Shown: piece by piece, positions 10,800 to 21,142 of the stretch
How the letters are laid out: every line of letters begins with the position of its first letter
Numbering within the stretch: the stretch's first letter is position 1
Origin: Pseudopyrenochaeta lycopersici
Lineage: Eukaryota > Ascomycota > Dothideomycetes > Pleosporales > Pseudopyrenochaetaceae
DNA: 64,000 bases
Reading direction: 5' to 3'
NCBI GenBank assembly: GCA_003313425.1
Contig: NHZP01000003.1
Location: 1,550,001 to 1,614,000 of the forward strand
Notes under the pieces: generated by a model
What the model was told of the DNA's origin: nothing
What the model saw: only the letters and a program-made list of their open reading frames with translations
Database searches by the model: none
Position numbers and translations under genes: made by a program

Positions 10800-12742
10800 C
10801 TAGGTAAGTACGTACTTGGGGCCCTCGCCGCCCTGAGGCGTTTGCCAGTTAATGTCCTGATCAGGCACTTTAATATCACATGTTTTGCAATGGACACAAC
10901 TGTTCCCTTGTTAGCATAGTGTTTCAATGTACAGAACATCCAGTGGACGTACTTTTGGGCGTTGATCTGGAACCTGACGCCCAGCTCCTTGCTGTCATCC
11001 TCGACATATTCGTAGACACCAGCAGGGCAGAACCGATTCTCCACGCCCTTGTACTTGGGCCATTCCTTCTGCGCATGTGCATCCCAGTCTTTGACCTGAA
11101 GATGGCAGGGTTGATCTTCCTCGTGGTTTGTCCCGCTGCGACTTACACTAGTCAAGATATCAAAGCTGATCTTGCCGTCGGGCTTTGGGTACTCGATTTT
11201 CGGGCACTCTTCCGCACTCTTTGTATTTGCATGATCAGCCTTTCCGTGCTTCAGTGTCCAGGGCGCCTTGCCTCGAAGAACGTAGGCTTCGAGTCCGGAA
11301 TAGATGACGCCGCCATATATGCCTAACTTTGTGTGGAAAGATGGCCGCATGTTTCGAACGGTCTTCAGTTCAGACCAGATAGTAGACTTGCGCATCTTAT
11401 CCTCGTAGTCGAATAAGAAAACGGTGCCACCATCAGTGTTACCTTGTAAAGCATCCCAAGTGGCTTCGGCTGCCAGCATGCCTGATCGCATTGCGGTATG
11501 GGTGCCCTTAATCTTTGGTACGTTAACCAAACCAGCCGAGTCTCCAAGTAGCGCACCCCCAGGGAATGCAAGCTTAGGTATCGACTGGAAGCCGCCCTCG
11601 ATCAATGTTCTCGCACCGTACGAGATACACTTGCCTCCTTCTAGCACATCCTTGTATAGTGGGTGATGCTTCATCTTCTGGAATTCGCCATATGGAGCCA
11701 ACCACGGATTGGGGTAGTCCAGGCCCACAACCAGACCAATGCTGACTAGGTTGTCACCAAAATGGTACATCCAGCCACCACCATATGTATCTTTCGGTAG
11801 AGGATAGCCCATTGAGTGCACTACAAGGCCGGATTGGAACTTCTCCGGTTGCACTTCCCAAACCTCTTTGATACCCAGGCCGTACGTTTGATGCTGGCTG
11901 TCTCTCCGTAGATCGTACTTCTTGATTACTTGCTTCGATAAGCTTCCGTGGCATCCCTCACCAAGAAGAGTAACACGAGCGTGGAACTCCATGCCTCGCT
12001 CGAACGAGTCCTTGGCCTTGCCTTCCCGCGATATACCAAGGTCATTGGTGGCTACACCTTTGACAACACCCTCATGATTGTAGATTATTTCCGAGGCAGC
12101 AAAGCCAGGATATATCTCCACACCGAGTTCTTCTGCACGCTCACCAAGCCACTTGACCATCTGATTCAGACTTATGATGTAATTGCCGTGGTTGTTCATT
12201 TGTGGTGGTTTTGGTAGGGGAATCGAGCTGTTTTTGGTTAGGAAGCGCATGCGGTCTTCTTTTGCGGGCGTTATATGCTCGAAGCGGTCTGGGTTGTCCT
12301 CTGATCTCCAGTCCGGCAACAGCTCGTCGAGCGCAGAAGGTTCGATAACATTGCCGGACACAATGTGATCGCCCAATTCGCCAGACTTCTCCAGGAGCAG
12401 CACACGGAAATCCTCATTGCCTGCCTCATTCGCGATTTGCTTTAGGCGGATGGCGGCCGACAAGCCTGCGGGCCCTCCTCCTACAATGAGCACATCGACC
12501 TCGTCAACTTCCCGCTCTATGGTTTTGGGGTCGAATGCATCATCTTCGGTGGCGAGTCGTGCACGCGGTGTTGTGGAGAATACTCGTCTTTGGCAGCCCA
12601 CGCGAATCGCAGGGCGACGTGACTCCCATCGAGTTTGTATTCGTGATGGTGCACATGCGAAGGTACGCGTCGGTGTGTGAAGAGAGCGTGGCGTTGAGAG
12701 CAATCGCCGTGTCAACGAGGCGGGTACCGATCTGGAAGCCAT
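10800..12742 (-). CDS. electron transfer flavoprotein-ubiquinone oxidoreductase, mitochondrial
   Basis: Model: complement(join(10800..10899,10953..12742)), 629 residues. It passes electrons from ETF to ubiquinone in the inner mitochondrial membrane during fatty-acid and amino-acid oxidation (ETFDH; yeast Cir2). The N-terminal 65 residues are Arg/Ser-rich and fit a mitochondrial presequence. The FAD-binding motif [14 protein letters not shown] is at residues 84-97. Family signatures follow: [56 protein letters not shown] and [10 protein letters not shown]. The 4Fe-4S ligands are Cys572 (FCPAGVYEY) and Cys598, Cys601 and Cys604 (NCVHCKTC). A 53-nt intron (GTACGT, branch GCTAAC, ACAG) interrupts the Asn codon just before the last three cysteines and must be removed to make them. 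I chose the ATG at 12742 because it starts the presequence; upstream in-frame codons are not ATG. Confidence 0.96.
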
Positions 12743-13418
12743 GAGTGTGTTGTATGGCGGCAAAAGAGTGTATCGAGCAAGTTCGAACGAGTTCAGGGGC
12801 AATGCTTTTCTCCGTGTACACTAGAGCCTGCGCACATCAGACAATCACTCTCGAACTGCGCGGTCAAAAGGATTGAGGCAGAAGCATAGCCTGAACAGCC
12901 CTCATTCTTGCCCACGCCAACCGAAGCTCGATAATGACGATGCCAAAAGTTCCGACCGAGGCTAAGCGGAAATCAAACACCGGACACCTCATTGGCCAGC
13001 CCACCACCGAATTCCTCTTCTTTCCGCGCGCAGTCATCGCGAGCAGCACCAAGCACACTGAATCGTCTTGTCGACAGCAATCCAAGCGATGAGATTTTTC
13101 CGAACTTCCACCGAGTTCGCCTTTGTGGCGCTTCGTTGACTGTTCGGCCATGATCTCAGTGACTGCACACCGAGGTCTACCCCTCGCAACTACCTTCTTG
13201 AGTGACAATTACCTTGTCGACTGGATTCTTCTCAACAAAAACAGAATGAACGACTCATGATGATGCTTGGAGCACCTCGCAGTCATGTGCACTGCCCATT
13301 TGGCTTGAGCATCACGCTGGTTGACGATTAGCGTATATCTGCTGGCATACAGTATTCTCGTCGGAACATCACGTCTTCGCTCCGCCCACTCACCACAACC
13401 TGCATAGCGGACATCGAG

Positions 13419-13478
13419 CGACATTGAGGAACATCAAGCAGCATCGAGGATCATCAAGCGACATCGAGGAACGCTTGA
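13419..13478. repeat. three imperfect 20-bp tandem repeats
   Basis: Three consecutive 20-bp units (13419-13438, 13439-13458, 13459-13478), each built around ACATCGAGGA; the third diverges at its 3' end. It lies in the divergent intergenic region, about 680 bp from the ETF-QO start codon. Confidence 0.75.
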
Positions 13479-14221
13479 CGAAACGTGCTGCCAAGAGATC
13501 GTGATCCTGTCAACACGCTATGAATAGTCGCTGGAGCTACGCTGTCGGTCCTTGTCAACCGTTGACTTGAGATGCCTCGGAATCACGCCTCCCGTGCCTC
13601 AGCGTAAATTGAAACCACCGCGGGCTTCATCGCGGGGAAATTCCACAGCAGGAAAATGCGGAGTTGGCCTTTGGGTGAGGTGACCATGGCCTTTCGACTT
13701 CTAAAGTGGCACCCTGAAACTGGACAAGCGTCAGCCCCATGCCATGTTGCAGGCCTCAGTCACACACCAAACTTATGCGTTTAGGAAATCTTTTTTCTGC
13801 ATACATCCACCCTAGCCGGTCTGCAACATGCTCTCAAACTACACACGTTCGATCGACAGCCTGAAATAAATTCATGATTCGGGTCGCACAAGCATCAAGC
13901 TTGCTCACCATCCACACAACCTCAATCGGCGGCCCAACCCTCATGCGTTTGATTCGACCGTTTCTAGCCAAGCCCACAAATCCGATACTATGTCAATGCT
14001 GATCGACAAGTGACAAGCCAAGCAATGTACATGTGCCTGTGAGAGAAATGTGGGGATCTACGATGTTCCCTCTTTCGGGTGTGGTCGCCTCAGGGTATCC
14101 TCCAACGGCCCGCGTATGATATACACGGGACTAACAAACGCCCATCTCAACAGTCGGGCTTGTCGAACCTGGGCTTGCTTTAGTCAAGGTTTTTCGATGG
14201 TGTCATTGCACACAAGGTCCG

Positions 14222-14229
14222 TATATAAG
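14222..14229 (+). promoter_or_regulatory. TATA box (TATATAAG)
   Basis: A TATATAAG element about 165 bp upstream of the ATG at 14393, followed by a pyrimidine-rich leader (TTTTTTCTTCC) typical of strongly expressed fungal genes. Assignment is by position and sequence only. Confidence 0.55.
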
Positions 14230-14392
14230 TCAACCTCTCAGACGGATAGAGCGGCACGCCCAGTCTCAATCATTTCATCCTTCTTTGGTGCAGGGCACTT
14301 ATTGTTTACCTTTTTTCTTCCAAGAGCTGTGCTCACCTTTTGTCTGGTACATCTCGTTTCATTCCTTGAATCATCGACTAGAATCCTTCGTC

Positions 14393-16538
14393 ATGAAGAA
14401 CATTTCCCTTCTCACACTCCTTTCTGCCTCCCTGGTGGCAGCAGCTCCAGCGCCGTTTGTCGGTACTGGTCCTGTCGTCGCTAGAGGCACCGAAAATGTT
14501 GTACTTCCTGCTACACACTTCGGTCGCCGAGAGGAAGCCTTAGTACAGGACTTTAGCAAGCGGGCCCTTAAACTCCGCGGTGCGCTCTTGGCTGCACGCG
14601 GTGGTCAGGGCAAGGGTAATGGAAATGCTAATGCCGAAGAGGCCGATGACGAAGACGCTGCTGGAGGCGCCGGCAATCAGGCCCAGGGCCAGGCAGCACA
14701 GAATGCTGCTGCCGCCGAGCAGGCTCAAGGCCAGGGCAACGGAAATGCCAATGCAGAGGAGGCCGATGACGAAGACGCTGCGGGAGGCGCAGGCAATCAG
14801 GCTCAAGGCCAGGGCAACGGAAATGCCAATGCAGAGGAGGCCGATGACGAAGACGCTGCGGGAGGCGCGGGCAATCAGGGTAATGGAAAGGGTAATGGGA
14901 AAGGAAATGGAAGGGGGAAAGGGAAGAATGCACAAGCTGGTATGACATGCAGCAATTTCTTCTTTTAGACTCAACTAACATTGTTTCAGAGCAAGCTGCT
15001 CAGGCCGCTGCTGAAGGTACGAAGGCTGATCTAAAAGCTCTGGAAACCTCTTACTAACACAGAACAGCCCAAGCTGCACAGCAGGCTGCAGGCGTAGCTG
15101 AGGGCGCTGCTGGTAATGCCACAGAAGTAGCTGCTGGTAAAGGAAAAGGCAAAGCTGCTGGTAAGGGCAAGGGAAAGAACGCACAAGCTGGTACGTTCTA
15201 CATTAACTTCGAAGTTAAAACCTCGACTAACATCAAATCAGAGCAAGCTGCACAACAAGCTGCTGCTGCCGAAAACGCCAACCAAGGGCAAGCTCAGAAT
15301 GCTCATGAGCAACAAGCTGCTGCCGGTGCTGCCGCAAACCAGGAGCAGGCCCAGAATGCGAACCAGGAGCAACAAGCCGCTGCCGGAGCTGCTGCAAACC
15401 AGGAGCAGGCTGCAGCAAAGGACCAGGCAGAGCAGGCACAGCAAGGACAGCAGGCACAGCAAGCAGAGCAAGCAGAGCAAGCACAGCAAGCACAGCAAGG
15501 ACAGCAAGGACAGCAGGCACAGCAAGCAGAGCAAGCACAGCAAGGACAGCAGGCACAGCAAGCAGAGCAGGCACAGCAAGGACAGCAGGCACAGCAAGCA
15601 GAGCAGGCACAGCAAGGACAGCAGGCACAGCAAGCAGAGCAAGCACAGCAAGGACAGCAGGCACAGCAAGCAGAGCAAGCACAGCAAGGACAGCAGGTCC
15701 AGCAAGCTGGAGACCTAGCTGCAGCCTGCGCTGCCCTTGCCAATAACCAAGCGGCTGCTGGTGGACAGGCTGCAGCAGATAACCAGGCGGCGGCGGGCGA
15801 GCAAGCTGCAGCAGAACAACAAGTATGACTTCCTTGATTTTTGACACCTGTGTTTGGAGATGGCCTGCTAACCTCTGCAGGCGGCTCAGGATGCTAAAAA
15901 GGCAAAACAGCAACAACAATTGGAGCAAGCCGCAGCTCAGGAGCAGGCTCAACAAGCCCAGCAAGGCGCGGCTCAACAGAACCAACAAGCACAACAAGAA
16001 CAGCAAGCGGCACAACAAGGAGAGGCTGCTCAAGCTGGAAGTACGTAGAGACTCGCACTGAGATATGATACCTTGGCTAATAAACCCAGACGCTGCCGAA
16101 AATGTCAATAATGGTGCCGCTGCGAATGTGAATGAGGGTGCTGCGGGTAATGCTACCGCAGAGGCCGGCGCAGGCAATGGTAATGGAAAGGCTAACGGAA
16201 AGGCTAATGGAAATGCTGCTAATGGAAACGCCGGTAACGGTAACGGCAAGGCAAAGGGCAAGAACAATGGTGCTGAGGGTGCTCAGGCAAATGAGCAACA
16301 ACAACAAGGCGCTGCTGCTGGTGGACTCGAGGGCATTCTTGGTGGACTTCTCGGTGGAGGTGCTGCCGGAGGTGCTGCTGGAGGCGCCGCGGGTGGCCTT
16401 GGTGGCCTTCTGGGTGGAGGCGCTGCTGGAGGCGCCGCTGGAGACGCAGCTGGAGGTAACGGTGGTCTTGGTGCCATCTTGGGCAACCTTGGCATTGGAG
16501 GCCAGCAGAAGAAGCGGACAACTGCCTTCTACGCATAG
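14393..16538 (+). CDS. secreted low-complexity repeat protein with Kex2-type sites
   Basis: Six exons: 14393..14939, 14990..15016, 15068..15190, 15242..15822, 15881..16040, 16090..16538; 628 residues. All introns are 50-58 nt with GTATG/GTACG donors and the frame holds throughout. A signal peptide (residues 1-18, ending VAAAPA) is followed by basic pairs RR (45-46) and KR (56-57). Next come three acidic units (NANAEEADDEDAAGG), Gly/Asn/Lys runs (KGNGKGNG), a Gln/Ala-rich block with five exact 12-residue repeats (GQQAQQAEQAQQ), an Asn/Gly block, and a Gly/Ala/Leu block (GGLLGGGAAGGAAGG). The end is KKR plus the hexapeptide TTAFYA. Exons 2 and 3 are symmetric (phase 1-1), and exons 1/3 and 2/4 share their edges, pointing to duplication of an exon-intron unit. 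I recognise no family. It may be a cell-wall, matrix or processed-peptide precursor; that is inference. Confidence 0.85.
14615..14878. repeat. acidic-module repeats in exon 1
   Basis: Three copies of a unit encoding Gly-Asn-Gly-Asn-Ala-Asn-Ala-Glu-Glu-Ala-Asp-Asp-Glu-Asp, starting near 14615, 14735 and 14813. Copies 2 and 3 are 78 bp apart and almost identical, so their duplication looks recent; copy 1 differs at several third positions. Confidence 0.85.
15508..15702. repeat. 36-bp coding minisatellite
   Basis: Five tandem 36-bp units starting at 15508, 15544, 15580, 15616 and 15652, plus a partial sixth at 15688, each encoding GQQAQQAEQAQQ. Units differ at only one or two bases (GAGCAA versus GAGCAG), and the period is a multiple of three, so copy-number change keeps the frame. 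More degenerate copies lie just upstream. Confidence 0.92.
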
Positions 16539-17732
16539 ATTGGGTGACCTTTCACACCTCTACTGGAAACTGAGGCTCTTCGTGTTTCAGGGGCCCTGCT
16601 AGAGATTGCCGTCCTGGGGACGGATTTCCATGTTTTGACTCGTAGCTGAGCAACATGTCATCATTCGTTGTACACTAAAATATATAGAAATAAAAGTCAA
16701 AATGGGCGACCAATCAAATTGGCGGAAATATAGAATCACTCGCTGCACATCTAATTCACACTTGCTTTCGCTTCGATGAATCTAGTTCGTTCCATCTCGT
16801 CAGACACTTCTACTTTTCCCCGGTACTAGACCCAAATCACGCTGACGTTGAAACCCATTATGTTCGAGTATTATCAATCAAATTGTGAAGATGCATAGAA
16901 TGCTCCCCGCCACACCCCTACGCTCAATAGACAAGATGTGACTTAAAGTTCAATATTCTGGGCCTCATGACAGTGAGTTTGCCTCCATGTATCACCCAAG
17001 TTTCCCAAATTGAAGATCCCTTGCGGTGAACCATGGGAACTAGTGACGCTTGTGCAATCCTGACACAAGCGTCAAGGCTTTCTTGTTTTGCTGTCAGTAT
17101 TGATGTTGAAACATTGATACGTTTCTAGATCAAAGGCCTAGATTGACACTCTCCACGATCATCGTGTTCCACCTTTCTTCTTATGTGCTCAAAGGTTCAG
17201 CATCGAGTCATGCATAGTGTACCAGAAGTCAGTTGTGGATACCAAACGTGATCCTTTGGAATGGAGCGATCTGGAACATGTCATTTTGGCAGGTCATGGC
17301 GATCTTGTGTTTGCTATTGCTTTTGTGAGCGTGCACATTGTAGCAGATCTCCAAAGAATTTGTCATGCGTTTAGGAATCCTTCACGAGAGGCCAGGCCAC
17401 TGGTACTCATAGATACGTTCGAATCATGCCTCCAAGTCTGGCATGCTGAGCTCCAGTGCTCATTCATTTGGCTAGAGATCCGTAGCACAACTTACGTGAA
17501 GCATGTCAAGGCATTAAAAGGCCAACTGACCAAATTCACTCAGAGCTCTCGGCAAACAGTGAAGGCATAATTTGCATTAATTTACGCTTTTGGTCAATTT
17601 TTGGCGAATTCTCGCACTACATTCATTGTAACCATGGTATGTTAGTATTAGTGCCTCAACGACAAGCCTGGAAATCAGTAAACAGAAGGTTTTGAGTGCT
17701 CTGTATATTAACATAATGACAATGGAAGCTGA
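16539..17732. other. intergenic
   Basis: 3' flank of the repeat-protein gene, then spacer. An open frame at 17217-17570 (plus, 117 codons) begins at GTG and has no motif; not called. Confidence 0.45.
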
Positions 17733-18215
17733 ATGAGCCACCTGCAAGCGATGGTAGAAATCGTCCCAAACGAACCCGCTCTCCAAACACGCAATCCTCC
17801 GCCGCGCCACTCCAACTTGGACCCACGCGATCGTCTGGTCGTCCGGCATCCCTCACCAACCGTTACTCGCATACAGCCATTGCGTCGCTCAGCATCAATT
17901 CCAACGCCGGCTAGTTCCAGATGTGGATCTAGTCGGCCATCTGGGCACTCCGCACTTACACTGCACAAATCATCATGTCTTGTCAAGAAATGCATACACT
18001 GTCACAATTACTTGCATCACTTTGAGTTTCCATCACCAACTCCAACGAAGGAATGCCAGCACCCAAATGAAATGTGCTCGTACTGTCTGCATAATGTGAT
18101 CCGCAAGGCGTTTTATGCGAGGGGATGGGATGATATACTTTGTCCGGACTGCGGGAAGCGGATGACGAGGGAAGACGTATGGAAGGGCGTGTTGCTGTGG
18201 ACGAAGAGGGAATGA
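17733..18215 (+). CDS. small RING/IBR-like zinc-binding protein
   Basis: Single-exon frame of 160 residues from an ATG at 17733. The first 80 residues are Pro/Arg/Ser-rich and look disordered. The C-terminal half is Cys/His-rich: CIHCHNYL, then CQHPNEMCSYCL, then LCPDCGKRM, giving C-x2-C ... C-x-H ... C-x2-C ... C-x2-C. This resembles the first RING-like module of fungal RBR-type ubiquitin ligases, including the downstream helix ending in DVWKG. Only that module is present, with no second IBR or catalytic RING2 cysteine seen, so ubiquitin ligase activity is unproven; it could be a stand-alone zinc module or be joined to more exons. The region downstream lacks a clear continuation. Confidence 0.65.
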   Translation: MSHLQAMVEIVPNEPALQTRNPPPRHSNLDPRDRLVVRHPSPTVTRIQPLRRSASIPTPASSRCGSSRPSGHSALTLHKSSCLVKKCIHCHNYLHHFEFPSPTPTKECQHPNEMCSYCLHNVIRKAFYARGWDDILCPDCGKRMTREDVWKGVLLWTKRE

Positions 18216-19075
18216 CATGGGGTATGTGCTTCATGGTTACTTTAGACAAGGGCAAGCAATGCGGGCTGCGCTGGTGCTTTATATTATCATCACCTATTCC
18301 CAGTCTTCCCTATTCCCTTCCAACTGAGATTAAAACTCCTATTTTCGAGAGTCATATGTACCGATCTCTCCCTCAATGTAATAATACTATTTCCTGAGCT
18401 ATTATTGCGAATAGGGAAATGAAATGCCTTGGTTCGGCCTGGAAATTCATGGGAGTGGATTGGCGTGACAGTCAGAAGATACCGTAGCCTAGAGTCAATC
18501 ACAATATTTCTCATCGCAAGTTTGTGTTCTGTTTACGGACATTGAAGTCATCATTTACCCTTGTGACGGTTGAACCCCGGACGCGTTTGGCCCCAATGTC
18601 ATCCAGGCTGCCAGATGAGAGCGGGCGATCCATCCACACAACTTGACGTTTGAGGCTACAGCACAGAGAGAATGGGTCTCTTGGAAATTACACGCGTATT
18701 GATGTGAGGAATTAGATGAAAGACGTGGCATGCAACACGGTAAAGTCCTGAGAGTATTATGAATTTGTCCTATTGTACTAAAATTGTAAACGTCTGTAAG
18801 GGATATTGCTATGCTTTTGCGCTGTATGATGCGTCCATACAGGTAAAATAAAGTCCCATGCCACCTATAAACGCCATTGATTTCATTATTCGTATAGTAA
18901 GCCATAAAGTTCTGCATACGCCACCAACCTGCTAAAGTGTAACGCCGTTTTGATATAGGATTCAGGGTAGATGTCCTGAAGAAGATTAACAGGTTCCATG
19001 TTGTGTTATGCTGTTACGTTGGCGGATCCAAAGGCTGTCAATGAGGCCGTCTTAAGTTATCTCGGTGAGATGCAC
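18216..19075. other. intergenic
   Basis: No supported gene. A minus frame at 18555-18917 (120 codons, ATG) has no motif and lacks coding character. Confidence 0.45.
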
Positions 19076-20264
19076 CTAGACCATAGTCCACTCGTCGTCG
19101 ATAGGATAGGTGCTGCCTGTCGCTGCAAGAATATCGATTGGATCAGACGGAATCAATTCAGGGCTGGACATCGGCTCTTCGGGAGTAGCCGACGCCAATA
19201 ATTTGGGGCGATGAACCAAGGAGAAGCCCTCCTCATCGCTTGAAGAATCGGCCTCTACATCCAGGTTTCTTACTGATGATGAGTTCTTGTGCCGGTGAAC
19301 AAGCGTGGATATAGTTGAGACGTCCGAGCTAAATTGGCCAATATGTACGTCCGCAACGGAGTTATTGCCACCACCCTCTCCACCTGGATCGGATGCCTTG
19401 ATATCATCAGTCATAAAGTTGTTGGCACGACAGGATGACATCCCAAGTGTCTCGCAAGAAGTGTTGCGAGGGATATCGTACAGCATCTCCTGGGGCAGAT
19501 CTTTGGAGGCAAGCAAGGTCGGAGCAGGGCCGTAGTGAACCTGGAGAGTATTAAGAGCGAGTCTTACGATAGCAAAGGCGCCTGTGGACAATTAGTTTGG
19601 ATTAAAAAGCATCGCAGCAGGAAGTAGACTCACATTCGTCCTTGAAATTGCGGTCCATATTCGTTCGGCAAAGGTCTTGACGAAACTCAGGAATCTCAGA
19701 AACGATATTAAGAAAGTCTGCATTCTCTCCAAGCTTGTGATATAAGAAGTTCGAGATGCAATAATTAAGAAGAGTATTTATCAGACCGTGCTGTTGGCGC
19801 GACAACTGGCTGGTATAATGTTGGTACATGAACTGTATTGTTTCGAGTAAGTCTTGTGGAGGTGTTGGTAGGCAGCACGCATAATCAATCTGGCACGAAA
19901 AGTTGCCCTGTGCAAGTAGCTGAAGCACGGGAACATCGAAGTCTGCGGCCATTTTGTACACCTCGGCGTGTGGGAGAAGGAGAATGGGTGCATAGTCGGC
20001 GTCCGTGGAAAGATAGCTGCCAGTATAGCAGTACCGTAAGAGTGAGACCACAGCGGATCGCGAAGGAGCCTCGATATTGGCCTGTAGGCGGCTCTGGAAC
20101 CCGTACTCAAAGGCGTGATACAGTAACGGGCAAGTGTCAAGGAGTCTGTACGGGCATATGTGGTCTGAGATATGGCAGACCTGGCCGTCGGCGAGGACTG
20201 CTTTCAAGGTCGCGTTGCTGGCGCCATGCTCGCCTAGCGTTTCGAGGAAGGAGAGGTCGTCCAT
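19076..20264 (-). CDS. BTB/POZ domain protein
   Basis: Model: complement(join(19076..19581,19634..20264)), 378 residues, with a 52-nt intron (GTGAGT...ACAG). Residues 20-130 fit a BTB/POZ fold: LADGQVCHISDHICPYR (strand and helix of the D-G-x-x-x-x-x-H type), SLLRYCYTGSY, and a helical stretch KMAADFDVPVLQLLA that matches the usual Y-x-x-A-x-K-Y-x-x-x-x-L position. A helical linker follows. The last 130 residues are Ser/Asp-rich and probably disordered. Fungal BTB proteins of this size are common, expanded and mostly uncharacterised; some act as cullin-3 adaptors. No DNA-binding or Kelch region is visible. Confidence 0.88.
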
Positions 20265-21142
20265 TGCGAGCGTTTAAATTTCTGCAGCAGGATAGAGTTA
20301 GGCCCGTAGCCCCTCAGCTACCTGTGCAAGCGTTTAGTGGGGCGTTCCGCTGGCGCCTGGAGTCTCTTAGGCTGGATTCAGAGGTTGGGGATAAGATGAG
20401 GTCGAGAGGTCAGAGCCAGTAAAATGATAGCTGCACAGGTTCAAGAGGTGACTTTTGACAGTAGATGAGATGTAAGAGAGAGCTCAGCCCGAGAAAAATG
20501 TGGACAATCTGAGGTCTGACAAGGCTCAATTGACTGACAATGGGATTAGGCTGCAGTGCACGCGGAGGGGCCAAGGCCAGAACCATGGAATGAGATGCGG
20601 TCAAACGATCTGAGTGCCGTGCAGCAGCCCCAATCAATCGCCTCACCGACCTTGACTCGACGCTTGACCTGGTGCTACGGGAAGTGACTGGTCACAACAA
20701 GGGTAATGGGCTCGCAGTAGGCGGGGCAAACGAGGCTCAAGCTGCCCACGGTGAGGGGACGTAGTGCAGCATCATGGCCAGCCCACCGCCAGAATGTCAT
20801 CCAATCATTGGAGAGGGACATTCTACAGCCTCACCAGAAAGGCTGAGGGGTCAGCTGCCGTGGGTGCTTGGTGTTGAGAGGTGCGGTGGTCAATGAACAC
20901 TTGCCAGGATGCTCGGGAAGCTTCAGCCACGCGGCCCACAGCGGAAGACTCGCGCCACGATGACTGACGTCCATGCCTCCAAACCTCACTGTATGCCCTC
21001 TTGTGACGCGTAGAGAGCCTGGTGCCCCGCTGCTCTCTGCACTGCAGCTTCGTGCTCCTTTTTGTTTTTCGGGTTTAATGCCGCTTGTACCCATCGCCAT
21101 TTGTGCCATAGCACTGGAACGTTCTGCCGATTGCTGCCCGCA
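20265..21142. other. divergent intergenic region
   Basis: Lies between the divergent BTB gene (minus) and the small membrane-protein gene (plus). Open frames on both strands here are short and without motifs. Confidence 0.45.

Larger units (their letters stand above)
12743..14392. other. intergenic, divergent promoter region
   Basis: Spacer between the divergent ETF-QO (minus) and repeat-protein (plus) genes. Minus frames at 12864-13208 and 13209-13424 show no motifs. It contains a short 20-bp tandem repeat and a TATA element for the plus-strand gene. Confidence 0.5.

Noticed and set aside
13419..13478. Short regular repeats considered as a CRISPR-like array
   Set aside because: Units are directly adjacent with no spacers, and the genome is eukaryotic.
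15233..16267. Minus-strand open frames up to 344 codons, Leu/Pro or Cys/Ala-rich
   Set aside because: Reverse-complement artefacts of the CAG/GCA-rich repeats in the plus-strand gene; no ATG context or splice signals.
17217..17570. 117-codon plus-strand open frame
   Set aside because: Starts at GTG, no motif, no splice support and irregular composition.
18555..18917. 120-codon minus-strand open frame
   Set aside because: Contains an ATG but no motif and an amino-acid mix typical of random sequence.
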